In this document: in pieces, positions 36,431 to 45,800 of the stretch
How positions within the stretch are numbered: the stretch's first letter is position 1
Layout of the letters: each line of letters begins with the position of its first letter
Assembly (NCBI RefSeq): GCF_037963865.1
Contig: NZ_CP150170.1
Coordinates: 4,216,001-4,280,000, forward strand
Source: Paenibacillus sp. FSL R10-2734
GTDB lineage: Bacteria > Bacillota > Bacilli > Paenibacillales > Paenibacillaceae
DNA: 64,000 nucleotides
Reading direction: 5' to 3'
Program-made: the position numbers and the translations under genes
Notes under the pieces: model-generated
What the model was told of the DNA's origin: nothing
What the model saw: only the letters and a program-made list of their open reading frames with translations
Databases searched by the model: none

Positions 36431-37465
36431 ATGCCCAAATCTCGCTTTAATTTAGAAGAAATTATTGATTTGAAGAAATGGGAGAAGTTGCAGGACTCCT
36501 TATCGCTTGTTACTAAAATGGCCATTCTTACCGTTGACTATAAAGGCGTTCCCGTGACCAAACACAGCTTCTGTCAGCCCTTCTGCCAAGGCGTACGCCA
36601 GGATTCTAACCTCTCTCAATACTGTCAAAAGTGTGATGCACGCGCCGGTATCGAAGCCGTTCGTTTGAACAAGCCGTATATTTATTTATGCCATTTCAAC
36701 ATCATCGATATCGCCATTCCAATTATTATTGACAATCAATATCTAGGTGCAATTATGGCCGGACAGCTTAAGCTTCGTGAACCTGACGTGTCACATCTGG
36801 AGCAGATTGTATCCAGGCCACCTAATGTAGACGCGAACATGAAGTTTAAGACGCTCCAAGAGGATTATGAAGCACTCCCTGTCTTATCCTATGATGAAGT
36901 AACGAAATGCGTGGACTTACTGCTACAGCTAAGCACCTATATCGTGGAAGAAGCCATTCATAAGCGTACGACAGTCGATTTGTACAAAAGAGTGCTGACC
37001 TCAGATATTGACGCAGCTGTATCAACTGAAACTTTCGACGAAACAGACCGTGCGTATCGCAAAATCCAATCCATTCAGCAAGAACTGTCAGGGGCGCTCA
37101 TCGAGACCAAATTGAAGAATGGGGCTCAAAGATTCGTCTCTACAAATTCAGTGCTTCAGCCTGCTTTTGATTACATCTATGCGCACAAGAATGAGAATTT
37201 CACCCTAAAAGAAATGGCCAAGCTTTGTCATATCAGCTCCAGTTATTTCAGCCGCATATTCACAAAAGAAACAGGCGAGAATTTCTCCCTCTTCGTTGCC
37301 AGGCTCAAGATTGAATGGGCCAAACAGCTGCTGGAGTCCACAGACGCACCTATTCATCAAGTGAGCGATGATTTAGGATTCTGTGATACGGGCTATTTTA
37401 TTAAAACATTCAAAAGGTTCGAGAACCTCACACCCGCTGTATACCGGAATATGTATATGAGTTGA
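36431..37465 (+). CDS. AraC family regulator with PocR sensory domain
   Basis: A 344-residue regulator. Residues about 8-175 form a PocR-type ligand domain with paired cysteines (HSFCQPFCQGVR and QYCQKCDAR) and YLCHFNIIDIAIPI. The C-terminal AraC domain lies at about 235-344, with LAKLCHISSSYFSRIF-like and GFCDTGYFIKTFKR segments. AGGAG precedes a GTG-ATG pair; I use the ATG at 36431. PocR domains are known to sense simple polyol-type compounds in propanediol/glycerol regulons, and this gene is divergent from gldA-dhaK, so it is very likely their activator. Confidence 0.88.
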   Translation: MPKSRFNLEEIIDLKKWEKLQDSLSLVTKMAILTVDYKGVPVTKHSFCQPFCQGVRQDSNLSQYCQKCDARAGIEAVRLNKPYIYLCHFNIIDIAIPIIIDNQYLGAIMAGQLKLREPDVSHLEQIVSRPPNVDANMKFKTLQEDYEALPVLSYDEVTKCVDLLLQLSTYIVEEAIHKRTTVDLYKRVLTSDIDAAVSTETFDETDRAYRKIQSIQQELSGALIETKLKNGAQRFVSTNSVLQPAFDYIYAHKNENFTLKEMAKLCHISSSYFSRIFTKETGENFSLFVARLKIEWAKQLLESTDAPIHQVSDDLGFCDTGYFIKTFKRFENLTPAVYRNMYMS

Positions 37466-37476
37466 TCAGCAAAAGA

Positions 37477-37507
37477 AACCCTCCGTTAATACAATTAACG
37501 AAGGGTT
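37477..37507. terminator. Convergent terminator between PocR-AraC and VanZ genes
   Basis: AACCCTCCGTTAAT pairs with ATTAACGAAGGGTT (one internal mismatch) around a three-base loop between two converging genes. Confidence 0.7.
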
Positions 37508-37513
37508 AACTCC

Positions 37514-38440
37514 TCATTCCCACCAGTGCTTCATTTCACTAAATCCTACATCCCATAGCTTCACATTACCTTTAAGGATAATGGTTATTTCGGCTACGGT
37601 AACTAACGCCGTATTTACAAGCTCAGCTTTTGGACTATATTGTCCAGTCGATTGAAGTATTACATTACCATCAGCTACAATAATGAGTTCACTATTAGAG
37701 TCATCAGGATCAGGGAAAGCAAAGTTGAAATATAACAACATCTCTTTTTTATCACTGAAAGTGTAGGTGTATGCATTAATTTCTTCAACTTCGCTGCTAT
37801 ACAAGTTCATTTTTGGTAATATTTTTTCATCTGCGATAGTGAAACTGGAGAGGTTATGCGTGATGGGCATACTTTCAGTATGTTCTTTCACCTCCTGTAA
37901 TCCGTAGATAACCCCTTCCCTTTTCTCCAGAGTAAAATCGATGATCTCAGAGATCCCCATGATTCCAATCAATAGAACAACAACAGTAAAAGCCGATTTT
38001 ATAAGTGATTTCCAAGTGATTTTTGAAATAAATCCTATCTTATACGCGCAATATCCGACGGCAGCTCCTAATGTATTGGATATAATATCACTTACATCAA
38101 ATGTACCTAAAAAACTTAAAGATTGAAGAGTTTCCAATACGAAAATGCTCATGATAAATATGAGGATAAACTTTTTAAAAGGTGTAGGATACAATAATGG
38201 AACTAATATCCCAAATGGGATAAAAGCAACGACATTCCCCAAATTATAAATCCACGAAAAGGATAGGTCAGAAAGGTTTGGGAAAAGCAGCGGTACACTT
38301 TCTGGAATCCACATAAACGTATACCCGTAATCACTGTATTCATGCGCTACTCTGTTGAAAGCGAAAAACATAAAATAGAAAATCAAAAGCGTGTAAAGAA
38401 TAGTTCCTATAATAAGGATTTTTCGTAATTTCACTACCAT
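37514..38440 (-). CDS. VanZ family membrane protein with extracytoplasmic C-terminal domain
   Basis: A 308-residue protein. Residues about 8-130 carry four hydrophobic segments in the VanZ pattern, with SWIYNLGNVVAFIPFGILVPLLYP and FDVSDIISNTLGAAVGY, the conserved VanZ motif. A fifth membrane segment at about 147-165 is followed by roughly 140 residues with no recognised family, likely outside the cell. VanZ gives low-level teicoplanin resistance in enterococci, but chromosomal VanZ-like genes are common and usually of unknown role. It stands alone. Confidence 0.83.
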   Translation of the reverse strand: MVVKLRKILIIGTILYTLLIFYFMFFAFNRVAHEYSDYGYTFMWIPESVPLLFPNLSDLSFSWIYNLGNVVAFIPFGILVPLLYPTPFKKFILIFIMSIFVLETLQSLSFLGTFDVSDIISNTLGAAVGYCAYKIGFISKITWKSLIKSAFTVVVLLIGIMGISEIIDFTLEKREGVIYGLQEVKEHTESMPITHNLSSFTIADEKILPKMNLYSSEVEEINAYTYTFSDKKEMLLYFNFAFPDPDDSNSELIIVADGNVILQSTGQYSPKAELVNTALVTVAEITIILKGNVKLWDVGFSEMKHWWE

Positions 38441-38551
38441 TCTGTCTTCTCAATTCCCTCCATTTTGTCAATGGATTTAGTATATCTCTCCAAAGTGACT
38501 GTTCAGTGACACAGAAAGTGACGATTTAGTCATTCAAAGCTTATCTCGATA

Positions 38552-38586
38552 AAAAACGCATCGGTCTATGGACTCGATGCGTTTTT
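38552..38586 (-). terminator. Terminator after the UvrA-like gene
   Basis: Perfect 12-base arms (AAAAACGCATCG and complement) enclose an 11-base loop 31 bases past the stop codon of the large leftward gene. Confidence 0.8.
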
Positions 38587-38616
38587 ACTATATCGTCATT
38601 TAGAGAGAATAAAACA

Positions 38617-41600
38617 CTATTGCTCAAGAAATTGATACACAGCCATCATTTCCTGTTTATTCAACTCACGAATACGAATGAAAATTGGAATATCTGCTAC
38701 AGCCTCAATATTTGAGCTTTTAGTCAGAACATCACTTACTTTGCCAGTTAGCCAGGTTTGCACATCAATGCCTTCGACAATTTCCTTACGTCCTTCATCA
38801 TTAATGCCACTTGCGTAGCAACTAACACATGGAATCGTTAATTTATAAACGCCATCATGGAGTCCATCTTCTGAAATAACTTTCTTCCCTTTACAGAATG
38901 GACATGGATGACTAGCTTTAATCTTATTAATTAAGGTGACCAGCTTTTTGTAACCAAACGCTTCATAGACATAGGTCAATTTTTTGTATTTTCCATTCGT
39001 GAAATACTTATCAATGATGTATTCTCTGGTTTCAGTAATATTATCAAAATCACAAATGGTGATTCGATTATTGATGCTGATGGATTCAATGCTGCCGCTA
39101 ATCTTACCCCAGAATGGCAGAGCATTTTGTAATACCATTTCATAGTGCGCAAAGCTCGCTAGCTCTAGTTCAAGCATTTTTAGAGCAACTTGTGTTTCCC
39201 TAGGCAGTAAAGAGACTTCCTCTGTAAGAACCATATTGCCGCCGACAATGGCTTTCATTTTCTCTAGTACCTGTAAATTGCCAACGGTACTAATCACTTG
39301 ATCAAGTGGTTGTCCAATGAGCTCACGAATATCTGTGTCACCAAACTTTAGCTTTTTACGATGATTAAGTACGGTTCCTTGACAGATTGGACATGTAATC
39401 AATATTTTGGACTGTTTGATATGCTCTTTAATGATCGCTTTCGATATCACCATGTAGTTCCCAATGATGTAATTGAAGCCTTCCCAGGTCCTCGATGCCT
39501 TGCTTGCTTTATCATAAAATGACTTTTCCCAATACCCGTACCAAAAAGTATGCTTTTCTGCATCCGTCATCTCGTTATAACTCTTACTGATATCTTGACC
39601 GAGTTCATTCTTAAGCTCTTCAAAGATGAATTTTATTTTGGGTAATTGATAAAATTTTAGAATCTCCATTGCATCTGGATGCAATAAGCCATCCCAAAAC
39701 GACATATTTTTATCCTGTAAAACAACATCAAAATCAAATTTTTCAATGACACGACGACCCTTGCAGCATGGACAATGATTGTCTTGATAATAGAAATCGA
39801 AGCTACTCGTATCTTTATTGGTTGGATGTGCCGACACAATATGGTTGATCAAGCCACCAATTTCATATAGAAAAGTGTATTGACTATACAAGTGACGTTC
39901 TAGATCAATGGCGATGACAGGCGCAATAGTATCCGATTCGTATTCACCATAAATCAAACGTGCCATGGAGGATAAGCTTTTTAAGATGCCACCCTTATAG
40001 ACGTTTTCTGCATTTTTAAAATAGGCAATCTGATCTTCTTTTAAATAGTTAATGCCATTTTGTTGACGTAATGTTGAAGAAATTTGCAATGGAGCGACAT
40101 GCTCTTCACTGTTTTGTTGACGATAATACTCTTCATGACTGAGGACATCGAGACACTCCACAGGTTCAAGCTGTCTTTTGCCAAAATCAACGATATAATC
40201 AGAGTTTTCTAGTATATATGAGTTATGTTCAATCATCATTATGGAGACGGATTCATCCTGAAGAATAACCCTGATGCTATCAATGAATTGATTTAGAATA
40301 TTTTGCGATAATCCTTTGGAAGGCTCGTCAAAAATGAAAAGTGTATTGGGGTTTCTCGAACCCGCAAATAGCTCAGAAACTAAATGGACACATTGGAATT
40401 CACCTGTTGATAAAGACTGTGTTTTTCTTTCCAATGTCAAATAACCAAGTCCAAGCTTGATCAATAAGCTTAAGCGTTTATGAGCGATGTCTTCATTCGG
40501 CAGTTCTTCAATAATATCTTCAATCGAGCGCTGAAAAATATCATCAATCTCTTCACTATATTTTGTGAGCTTTCTTTTGATATCAAGAAAAGTTGCCACG
40601 GTGGACCGACTGGTAATCGATTGGTTTCGATCTTGCCCAACAATCACCAGCTTATCTTTGGGATATCGCTTCACAAAATCTTTGGACATACACTCATTGA
40701 CCAGTGTAGATTTACCACATCCAGATTCACCTGTAAACGTTACAACTCTATTACGGGGAATCTGAATTTCGGCCATTTGAATATTACGACAGCAAAGATC
40801 TTGAAAGTGATGGTATTCTGTAGGCGCTGCCTTATTTATTTCTCCATTGATCGGCGCAGGACGAGGCGATTCTTCAACAATTTTCCCGCCGTATTTCCCA
40901 CTACCTGGTCCAAAGAACAATTGCTCGTCCGTTATATCTAATACCGTATCAGAATGATCAATGAGCCAAATTTGATTTTTAAATCCTAATTGTTTGATTT
41001 GTTCTAATATTTTCAAAAGGGTTTGGTGATCCAGACCCACGGAGATTTCATCAATGATAATTACTGTATTTTCACTTGTTGCCATGAATTCTGCCAAGTA
41101 AAGTCGTGTTAACTCTCCACCTGACAAGGTGCCCATAATGCGATTTAATGTTAAATAACCAATATTCATATGGATTATGTTTTTTAGAATATTTTGTTTA
41201 CCCTCACTAATGTTCAGAACTTCCGCTAAAGAAAGGATGGTTTCAATGCTTAAGTCGTTAATATCGGAAATACTCTTCGCTTGATCCAATAGCTCCATTT
41301 TATATTGTTCAGCTTCCTGATTATAGCGCTTCCCCTTACACTTTTTACATTCAACATTTTTAGTAGTTCCACGACCTTTACAATCTGGACACCAGCCTAA
41401 TTCATTATTAAATGAAAAAACCTCTGGAGAAAGGTTATATTGTTCAGCAAGCGTAACACGAATCTCTGTAAACACACCCGTATGTGTGCCAATGGTTGAT
41501 CGAGGATTGGAAGAAATCGATGATCTCCCTAGAAAAAGTACAAGCGGCATTTCTTCCATCTGGATTGCACTGAAATTGGTTTCCATAATGTTGGGGAATA

Positions 41601-41781
41601 AATACTGATATTCAGCCTTCGGCAATAGTGAAACGAGACGTTTCTTGGATTCTTCGCCTATGGTTTGACAAAAGGTTGTTTTACCAGATCCGGACAAACC
41701 AGCAATACCTAAGGATTGCTCTACTGGTATTACTGCATCTAACTTGTTAATATTGTTTGCGATTAATCGATTTATTTTCAT
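38617..41781 (-). CDS. UvrA-like ATPase with a third, degenerate UvrA module
   Basis: A 1054-residue soluble protein. The first ABC unit has Walker A GLSGSGKTT (28-36), Zn pairs CPDC/CKKC (131-148), signature LSGGEL (219-224) and Walker B TVIIIDE. The second has Walker A GESGCGKST (351-359), signature LSTGEF (457-462), Walker B LFIFDEP (481-487) and EHN. This gives an almost complete UvrA core in about 560 residues. The remaining 500 residues hold CPCCKGRR (670), CPICQGTVLN (797), a segment SLLPRETQ (858-865) where UvrA has its LSGGE signature, and CPFC/CVSC (960-988), but no Walker A. I read this as a third UvrA-derived module without ATPase function. It is not housekeeping UvrA. No uvrB or uvrC is near. 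The DNA or other target is unknown. Confidence 0.8.
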   Translation of the reverse strand: MKINRLIANNINKLDAVIPVEQSLGIAGLSGSGKTTFCQTIGEESKKRLVSLLPKAEYQYLFPNIMETNFSAIQMEEMPLVLFLGRSSISSNPRSTIGTHTGVFTEIRVTLAEQYNLSPEVFSFNNELGWCPDCKGRGTTKNVECKKCKGKRYNQEAEQYKMELLDQAKSISDINDLSIETILSLAEVLNISEGKQNILKNIIHMNIGYLTLNRIMGTLSGGELTRLYLAEFMATSENTVIIIDEISVGLDHQTLLKILEQIKQLGFKNQIWLIDHSDTVLDITDEQLFFGPGSGKYGGKIVEESPRPAPINGEINKAAPTEYHHFQDLCCRNIQMAEIQIPRNRVVTFTGESGCGKSTLVNECMSKDFVKRYPKDKLVIVGQDRNQSITSRSTVATFLDIKRKLTKYSEEIDDIFQRSIEDIIEELPNEDIAHKRLSLLIKLGLGYLTLERKTQSLSTGEFQCVHLVSELFAGSRNPNTLFIFDEPSKGLSQNILNQFIDSIRVILQDESVSIMMIEHNSYILENSDYIVDFGKRQLEPVECLDVLSHEEYYRQQNSEEHVAPLQISSTLRQQNGINYLKEDQIAYFKNAENVYKGGILKSLSSMARLIYGEYESDTIAPVIAIDLERHLYSQYTFLYEIGGLINHIVSAHPTNKDTSSFDFYYQDNHCPCCKGRRVIEKFDFDVVLQDKNMSFWDGLLHPDAMEILKFYQLPKIKFIFEELKNELGQDISKSYNEMTDAEKHTFWYGYWEKSFYDKASKASRTWEGFNYIIGNYMVISKAIIKEHIKQSKILITCPICQGTVLNHRKKLKFGDTDIRELIGQPLDQVISTVGNLQVLEKMKAIVGGNMVLTEEVSLLPRETQVALKMLELELASFAHYEMVLQNALPFWGKISGSIESISINNRITICDFDNITETREYIIDKYFTNGKYKKLTYVYEAFGYKKLVTLINKIKASHPCPFCKGKKVISEDGLHDGVYKLTIPCVSCYASGINDEGRKEIVEGIDVQTWLTGKVSDVLTKSSNIEAVADIPIFIRIRELNKQEMMAVYQFLEQ

Positions 41782-41839
41782 AGTGGTATCATCTCATCTC
41801 CATTCTCTTCATGTAGTATTGCCATGATTTATTCCATTA

Positions 41840-41876
41840 AAAAGGGCACTTTCCGTATTTCAGAAAAGCGCCCTAT
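41840..41876 (-). terminator. Terminator after the AHSA1 gene
   Basis: AGGGCACTTT pairs imperfectly with AAAAGCGCCCT just past the end of the leftward ArsR/AHSA1 operon. Confidence 0.55.
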
Positions 41877-41884
41877 TCTTGAAA

Positions 41885-42301
41885 TTACAGTTCTGTTAAT
41901 ACTTTTTCGAGCTGACTGCCCATATTCGCCCAAGCATATTTAGCACCCTCAATAGCGCCTTGGCGAGCTTTGGTCTCTTCACTAAATCCAGATTGACCAA
42001 GATGTAGATGAACCTTACCATCTGATTCTTGGCTCAAAGTCCAAGTAACCGTAGTGCCTTCACCGGCACTATGCCAAGTATAAGATAATGTGTGTGGCTC
42101 GTCTACTACGAGAACCTCGCAATTTACAATACCATCCCACCATTCATTTGGCTCTGCACGAAATTGAAATTTATGCCCTACGACTGGTTTAAAGTCATTG
42201 CTCCAGATCCATTTCGCAAGTGTATCTGAATCCGTTAAAGCGTTCCATACCTTCTCGATGGAGCTTGTAAATTGATAATCTAAAGATACATCTGGTTTCA
42301 T
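41885..42301 (-). CDS. SRPBCC/AHSA1 family protein
   Basis: A 138-residue START-like (AHSA1) protein. It begins VSLDYQFTSSIEKVWNALTDSDTLAKWIW, the classic entry of this fold, and has LSYTWHSAGEGTTVTWTL near the middle. The protein makes a hydrophobic ligand pocket; its ligand is unknown. Its ATG overlaps the stop codon of the ArsR gene by one base, so the two are translated together. ArsR-AHSA1 pairs are widespread in Gram-positive bacteria. Confidence 0.88.
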   Translation of the reverse strand: MKPDVSLDYQFTSSIEKVWNALTDSDTLAKWIWSNDFKPVVGHKFQFRAEPNEWWDGIVNCEVLVVDEPHTLSYTWHSAGEGTTVTWTLSQESDGKVHLHLGQSGFSEETKARQGAIEGAKYAWANMGSQLEKVLTEL

Positions 42302-42624
42302 TATTCTTCCTCCAATAATAGTTTTAGTTTATCGATTCTTTCTTTCCAGAAGCCTTCGTAAAAAGATACCCAATCCCGAATTTCTTTCAATGGAGTGGCA
42401 TTCAAACGATACCTCGTTTCTCTACCAACCTTTCGAGCAACTACAAGATCAGCATCTTTAAGAATAGACAAGTGCTTAGAAACTGCAGTACGACCCATTT
42501 CAAAATGAATCGTAATTTCATGTAGGGGTAATTCATCAACATCAGCCAGTATTTGAAGTAATTTTCGCCTTGTTGGATCTGCAACAGCGTCATATACATC
42601 CCTCACTTGACTATTATCGTTCAA
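42301..42624 (-). CDS. ArsR family transcriptional regulator
   Basis: A winged-helix repressor of about 107 residues. It reads VYDAVADPTRRKLLQILADVDELPLHEI, then MGRTAVSKHLSILKDADLVVARK as the recognition helix and wing entry. No metal-binding cysteines of the classic ArsR type are present, so it belongs to the group paired with AHSA1 proteins. I start it at TTG 42624 behind a GGGGGTGG ribosome site, since the open frame to 42744 runs into the promoter. Two palindromes in the promoter suggest autorepression. Confidence 0.82.
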   Translation of the reverse strand: MNDNSQVRDVYDAVADPTRRKLLQILADVDELPLHEITIHFEMGRTAVSKHLSILKDADLVVARKVGRETRYRLNATPLKEIRDWVSFYEGFWKERIDKLKLLLEEE

Positions 42625-42691
42625 AACCACCCCCACCTTTTCCGTAATATTACCTGTAGTGTAACTGAATATACTCTGTCTATACCCAAAA

Positions 42692-42708
42692 GGACACCAT
42701 TTAGTGTC
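42692..42708. promoter_or_regulatory. ArsR operator 2, just downstream of the -10 box
   Basis: GGACACCATTTAGTGTC is a near-perfect dyad, lies about where transcription of the ArsR operon would begin, and repeats the core of the dyad 29 bases to the right. Confidence 0.6.
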
Positions 42709-42714
42709 TAATTG

Positions 42715-42744
42715 ATTATAGGACACCAAACGGTGTCGTGTCAA
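42715..42744 (-). promoter_or_regulatory. Consensus promoter of ArsR/AHSA1 operon with embedded operator 1
   Basis: Leftward TTGACA (42739-42744) and TATAAT (42715-42720) are separated by 18 bases. That spacer holds the perfect dyad GACACC-AAAC-GGTGTC (42722-42737). Both boxes match the vegetative consensus exactly. A repressor bound here would block the polymerase directly. Confidence 0.75.
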
Positions 42745-42804
42745 GATTCCTTAAACTTCCATTATGGTGATCCTCCATTAATTAAGCTTTCGCAAAACAC
42801 AAAT

Positions 42805-42840
42805 AAGCGGGTACCTCCACCTACATGGAGTACCCGCTTT
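42805..42840 (-). terminator. Terminator after DUF11 repeat gene
   Basis: Fifteen-base arms (AAGCGGGTACCTCCA and TGGAGTACCCGCTTT) enclose a six-base loop immediately after the stop codon. Confidence 0.8.
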
Positions 42841-42843
42841 AAA

Positions 42844-45800
42844 TTATTTGAGTTTCAATCTTAAAACGATTCGAGAACGATTTTTTCGTTTTAGCGCTGC
42901 TCTTCTACATTTATCGCATTTATGTGATTTGGTACATTTTTGGCATTTAATGGATCTTCGATGTTTGGGGCTTTCTTTAGAGCTATCGCATTTTTGAATA
43001 TGAATAACGAACGTCGAGGAATTGTTAGATGGTTCCGGATCAGGGGTCGATGCATGAACAGTAGCTGTATTAGAGATCATACCCTCTGCGAAAGAACTTA
43101 TCTTTCCTCTAATTAAAACCGCGACTGATGATCCGTTAGCCAGTTTTCCTAATTGGTGAGTTCCGGTCCAAGGTACATAGTTCAAACCACCATTCATTGA
43201 GAACTCTACGTTTCTAATCAAGCTTGGAACAATGTCTGTTAAAGTTACATTTTCTGCATTTGAAGGTCCTGCATTAGACACTACTATCGAATAAGTGAGC
43301 AACTGACCTGGGCAAGCTTGATCTGGACATCCAAATTTGACAATGGATAAATTCGCAGTTTCACTAACATTGAGAGTGACCGTTGAAGTGTTATTGGCTG
43401 GATTCAGATCAGGCGTTGTCGTATTTACGATTGCCGTATTTGTAACCGGTCCACTAGAATAAGAGCTCACCATTCCTCTAATTAAAATCGTAATGGAAGC
43501 GCCATTTGCTAATGTTCCTATACTTAAGGAACCGCCCCATGGAGCAAAGGTAGTTCCTTCATTCGTAGAAAATTCTACGTTCGAAAGCACATTTGACACA
43601 GCATCGATTAGCGTTACATTTTCAGCGTTTGAAGGGCCGTTGTTAGACACGACAACCGTAAACGTCAGGAGTTGACCGGGTGATACGGGATTTGGACTCG
43701 CTGTTTTTACAACTGAAATATCCGCATATACGCTGATTGGAGTGTGGTTTGTTGATGTGTTGTTTGCTGGATCCGGGTCTTGCGTTGACGAACTTACGGT
43801 TACTGTATTTGAAATCGCATCCGACGCCGAGTTTATTACCGTTCCTCGAAAAATTATCGTAAGGCCGAAGCTGTTTCCTAAGGTGCCGATCGTATACGAA
43901 CCCAACCATGGATTAAAGGTTACTCCCCCATCGATAGAAAACTCTACATTTTCGAGCTGACTTGGGACGCTTTCCGTTACTATCACATCCGTGGCATCAG
44001 ACGGTCCTTCGTTCGATACGACTACGCTATAGGTGAGCAATTGTCCTGGGACAACGGGATCAGAGCTCGACGTTTTGACGATCGAGAGATCTGAAGAAGC
44101 ACTCACTGGAGTTATAATGATGGATGTGTTATTACCTGGATCTGGGTCTGGTGTTGTCGAGTCTACGGTTACTGTATTTGTAATCGTACCCGACACCGAG
44201 TTTATTACCGTTCCTCGAAAGATTAGCATAAGACCAAAGCTGTTTCCTAAGGTGCCGATCGTATACGTGCCCGACCATGGATTAAAGGTTACTCCTCCAT
44301 CGATAGAAAACTCTACGTTTTCGAGCTGACTTGGGACGCTTTCCGTTACTATCACATCCGTGGCATCAGACGGTCCTTCGTTCGATACGACTACGCTATA
44401 GGTGAGCAATTGTCCTGGGAAAACGGGATCAGAGCTCGACGTATTGACGATCGAGAGATCTGAAGAGGCATTCACTGGAGTAACGATGATGGATCTGTCA
44501 TTACCTGGATCCGGGTCTGGTGTTGTCGAGCTTACGGTTGGGACACTTTCCGTTACTACTATATTGTCCGCAGCGAATAATCCTTCATTGGACACGACTA
44601 AATTGTAAGGAAGCACTTGTTCTGGAGAAACTGAATCAGGGATCGTCGTTCTGACGATAGAAAGATCGGTAGCTCCGTTCATTGGGGTAACGATGGTTGA
44701 AGTGTTGTCCGTTGGATCCGGTTCTTGTATTATTGAACTTACGTCTGCTCCTCCGTCGATAGAGAATTGGGCATTCATAAGCCCACTTGGCACGACATCG
44801 GTTAAGGTGATATTTTCCGTAGCTGAGGTTACAGGAGATGGATAATCAGCATTTTCAACTAAATGGTCCACCGTATTAATAATCGGAGTAACTGCTGTAG
44901 AAATATTATTAAATAGGTCAGGATCGGGTATTGTGGAGTTTATAGTTGCCGTAGTGGTAATCGTTCCAACAGATGAAGAAGTTACTATTCCCTGGAGTAT
45001 AACAGTAACCGTATTCCCATTGACTAACGTCCCTAGGTTATAAGAATCGATCCAAGGGTTAAAGGTGACGCCTCCATCTACAGAGAATTCAACGCTGGCA
45101 AGCTCGCTTGGTGCAGTATCCGTTAACACGACATTCTCCGCAACGGACGGTCCTGCATTAGTTGCTATTATTGTATAAGTAAGGAGTTGGCCCGCAATAA
45201 CTGGACTTGGGCTGCCTATATTAATAATAGAAATATCCGCCGAAGGAATAACAGGTGTATCAATCGTTGACGTGTTGTTGGTTGGGTCTGAATCAGGTGT
45301 TGTTGAAGTGACCATAGCAGTATTCGTGATTGTCCCCACGGTCGAAGCGTCTACAGTTCCTATTATGATAACGGTTTGAGAAGCACCATTCGGCAATGAC
45401 CCTATACTATAGGAATTTTCCCACGGATTAAATGTAGCTCCACCATCTACAGAAAATTCTGTATTTGTTACTTGACTAGGCATGGCATCTATTAACATCA
45501 CATTCTCTGCTAATGATGGCCCTGCATTTGTCACAACTATCGTATAAGTAAATATCTCACCAGTGACAGCAGGCATAGGATCAGCCGTTATAATTACGGA
45601 TACATCCGCTTGAGATACATTTTGGTTAACGAGAGAGTCATGGCTAAAGTTTTGATTGGCTATTGTTGTATTATTGTTGATTTGAGTCGTTGTAACAGCT
45701 ACCGTTAGTTTTCTAGGTCCATTTGACATTGTAAACCCGCTTGGCTGCGTAAAAGTAGTTGGTGGACATGCCGGTTTTGGAATCCCAGGTTCACCAGAGG

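Noticed and set aside
43900..44500. Regular direct repeats that could suggest a CRISPR array
   Set aside because: The period is 369 bases and the repeats encode DUF11 units in frame; there are no short spaced repeats or cas genes.
43493..44608. Several rightward open frames opposite the DUF11 gene with similar sequences
   Set aside because: They are mirror frames of the DNA repeats, recur with the repeat period, and have no ribosome sites.
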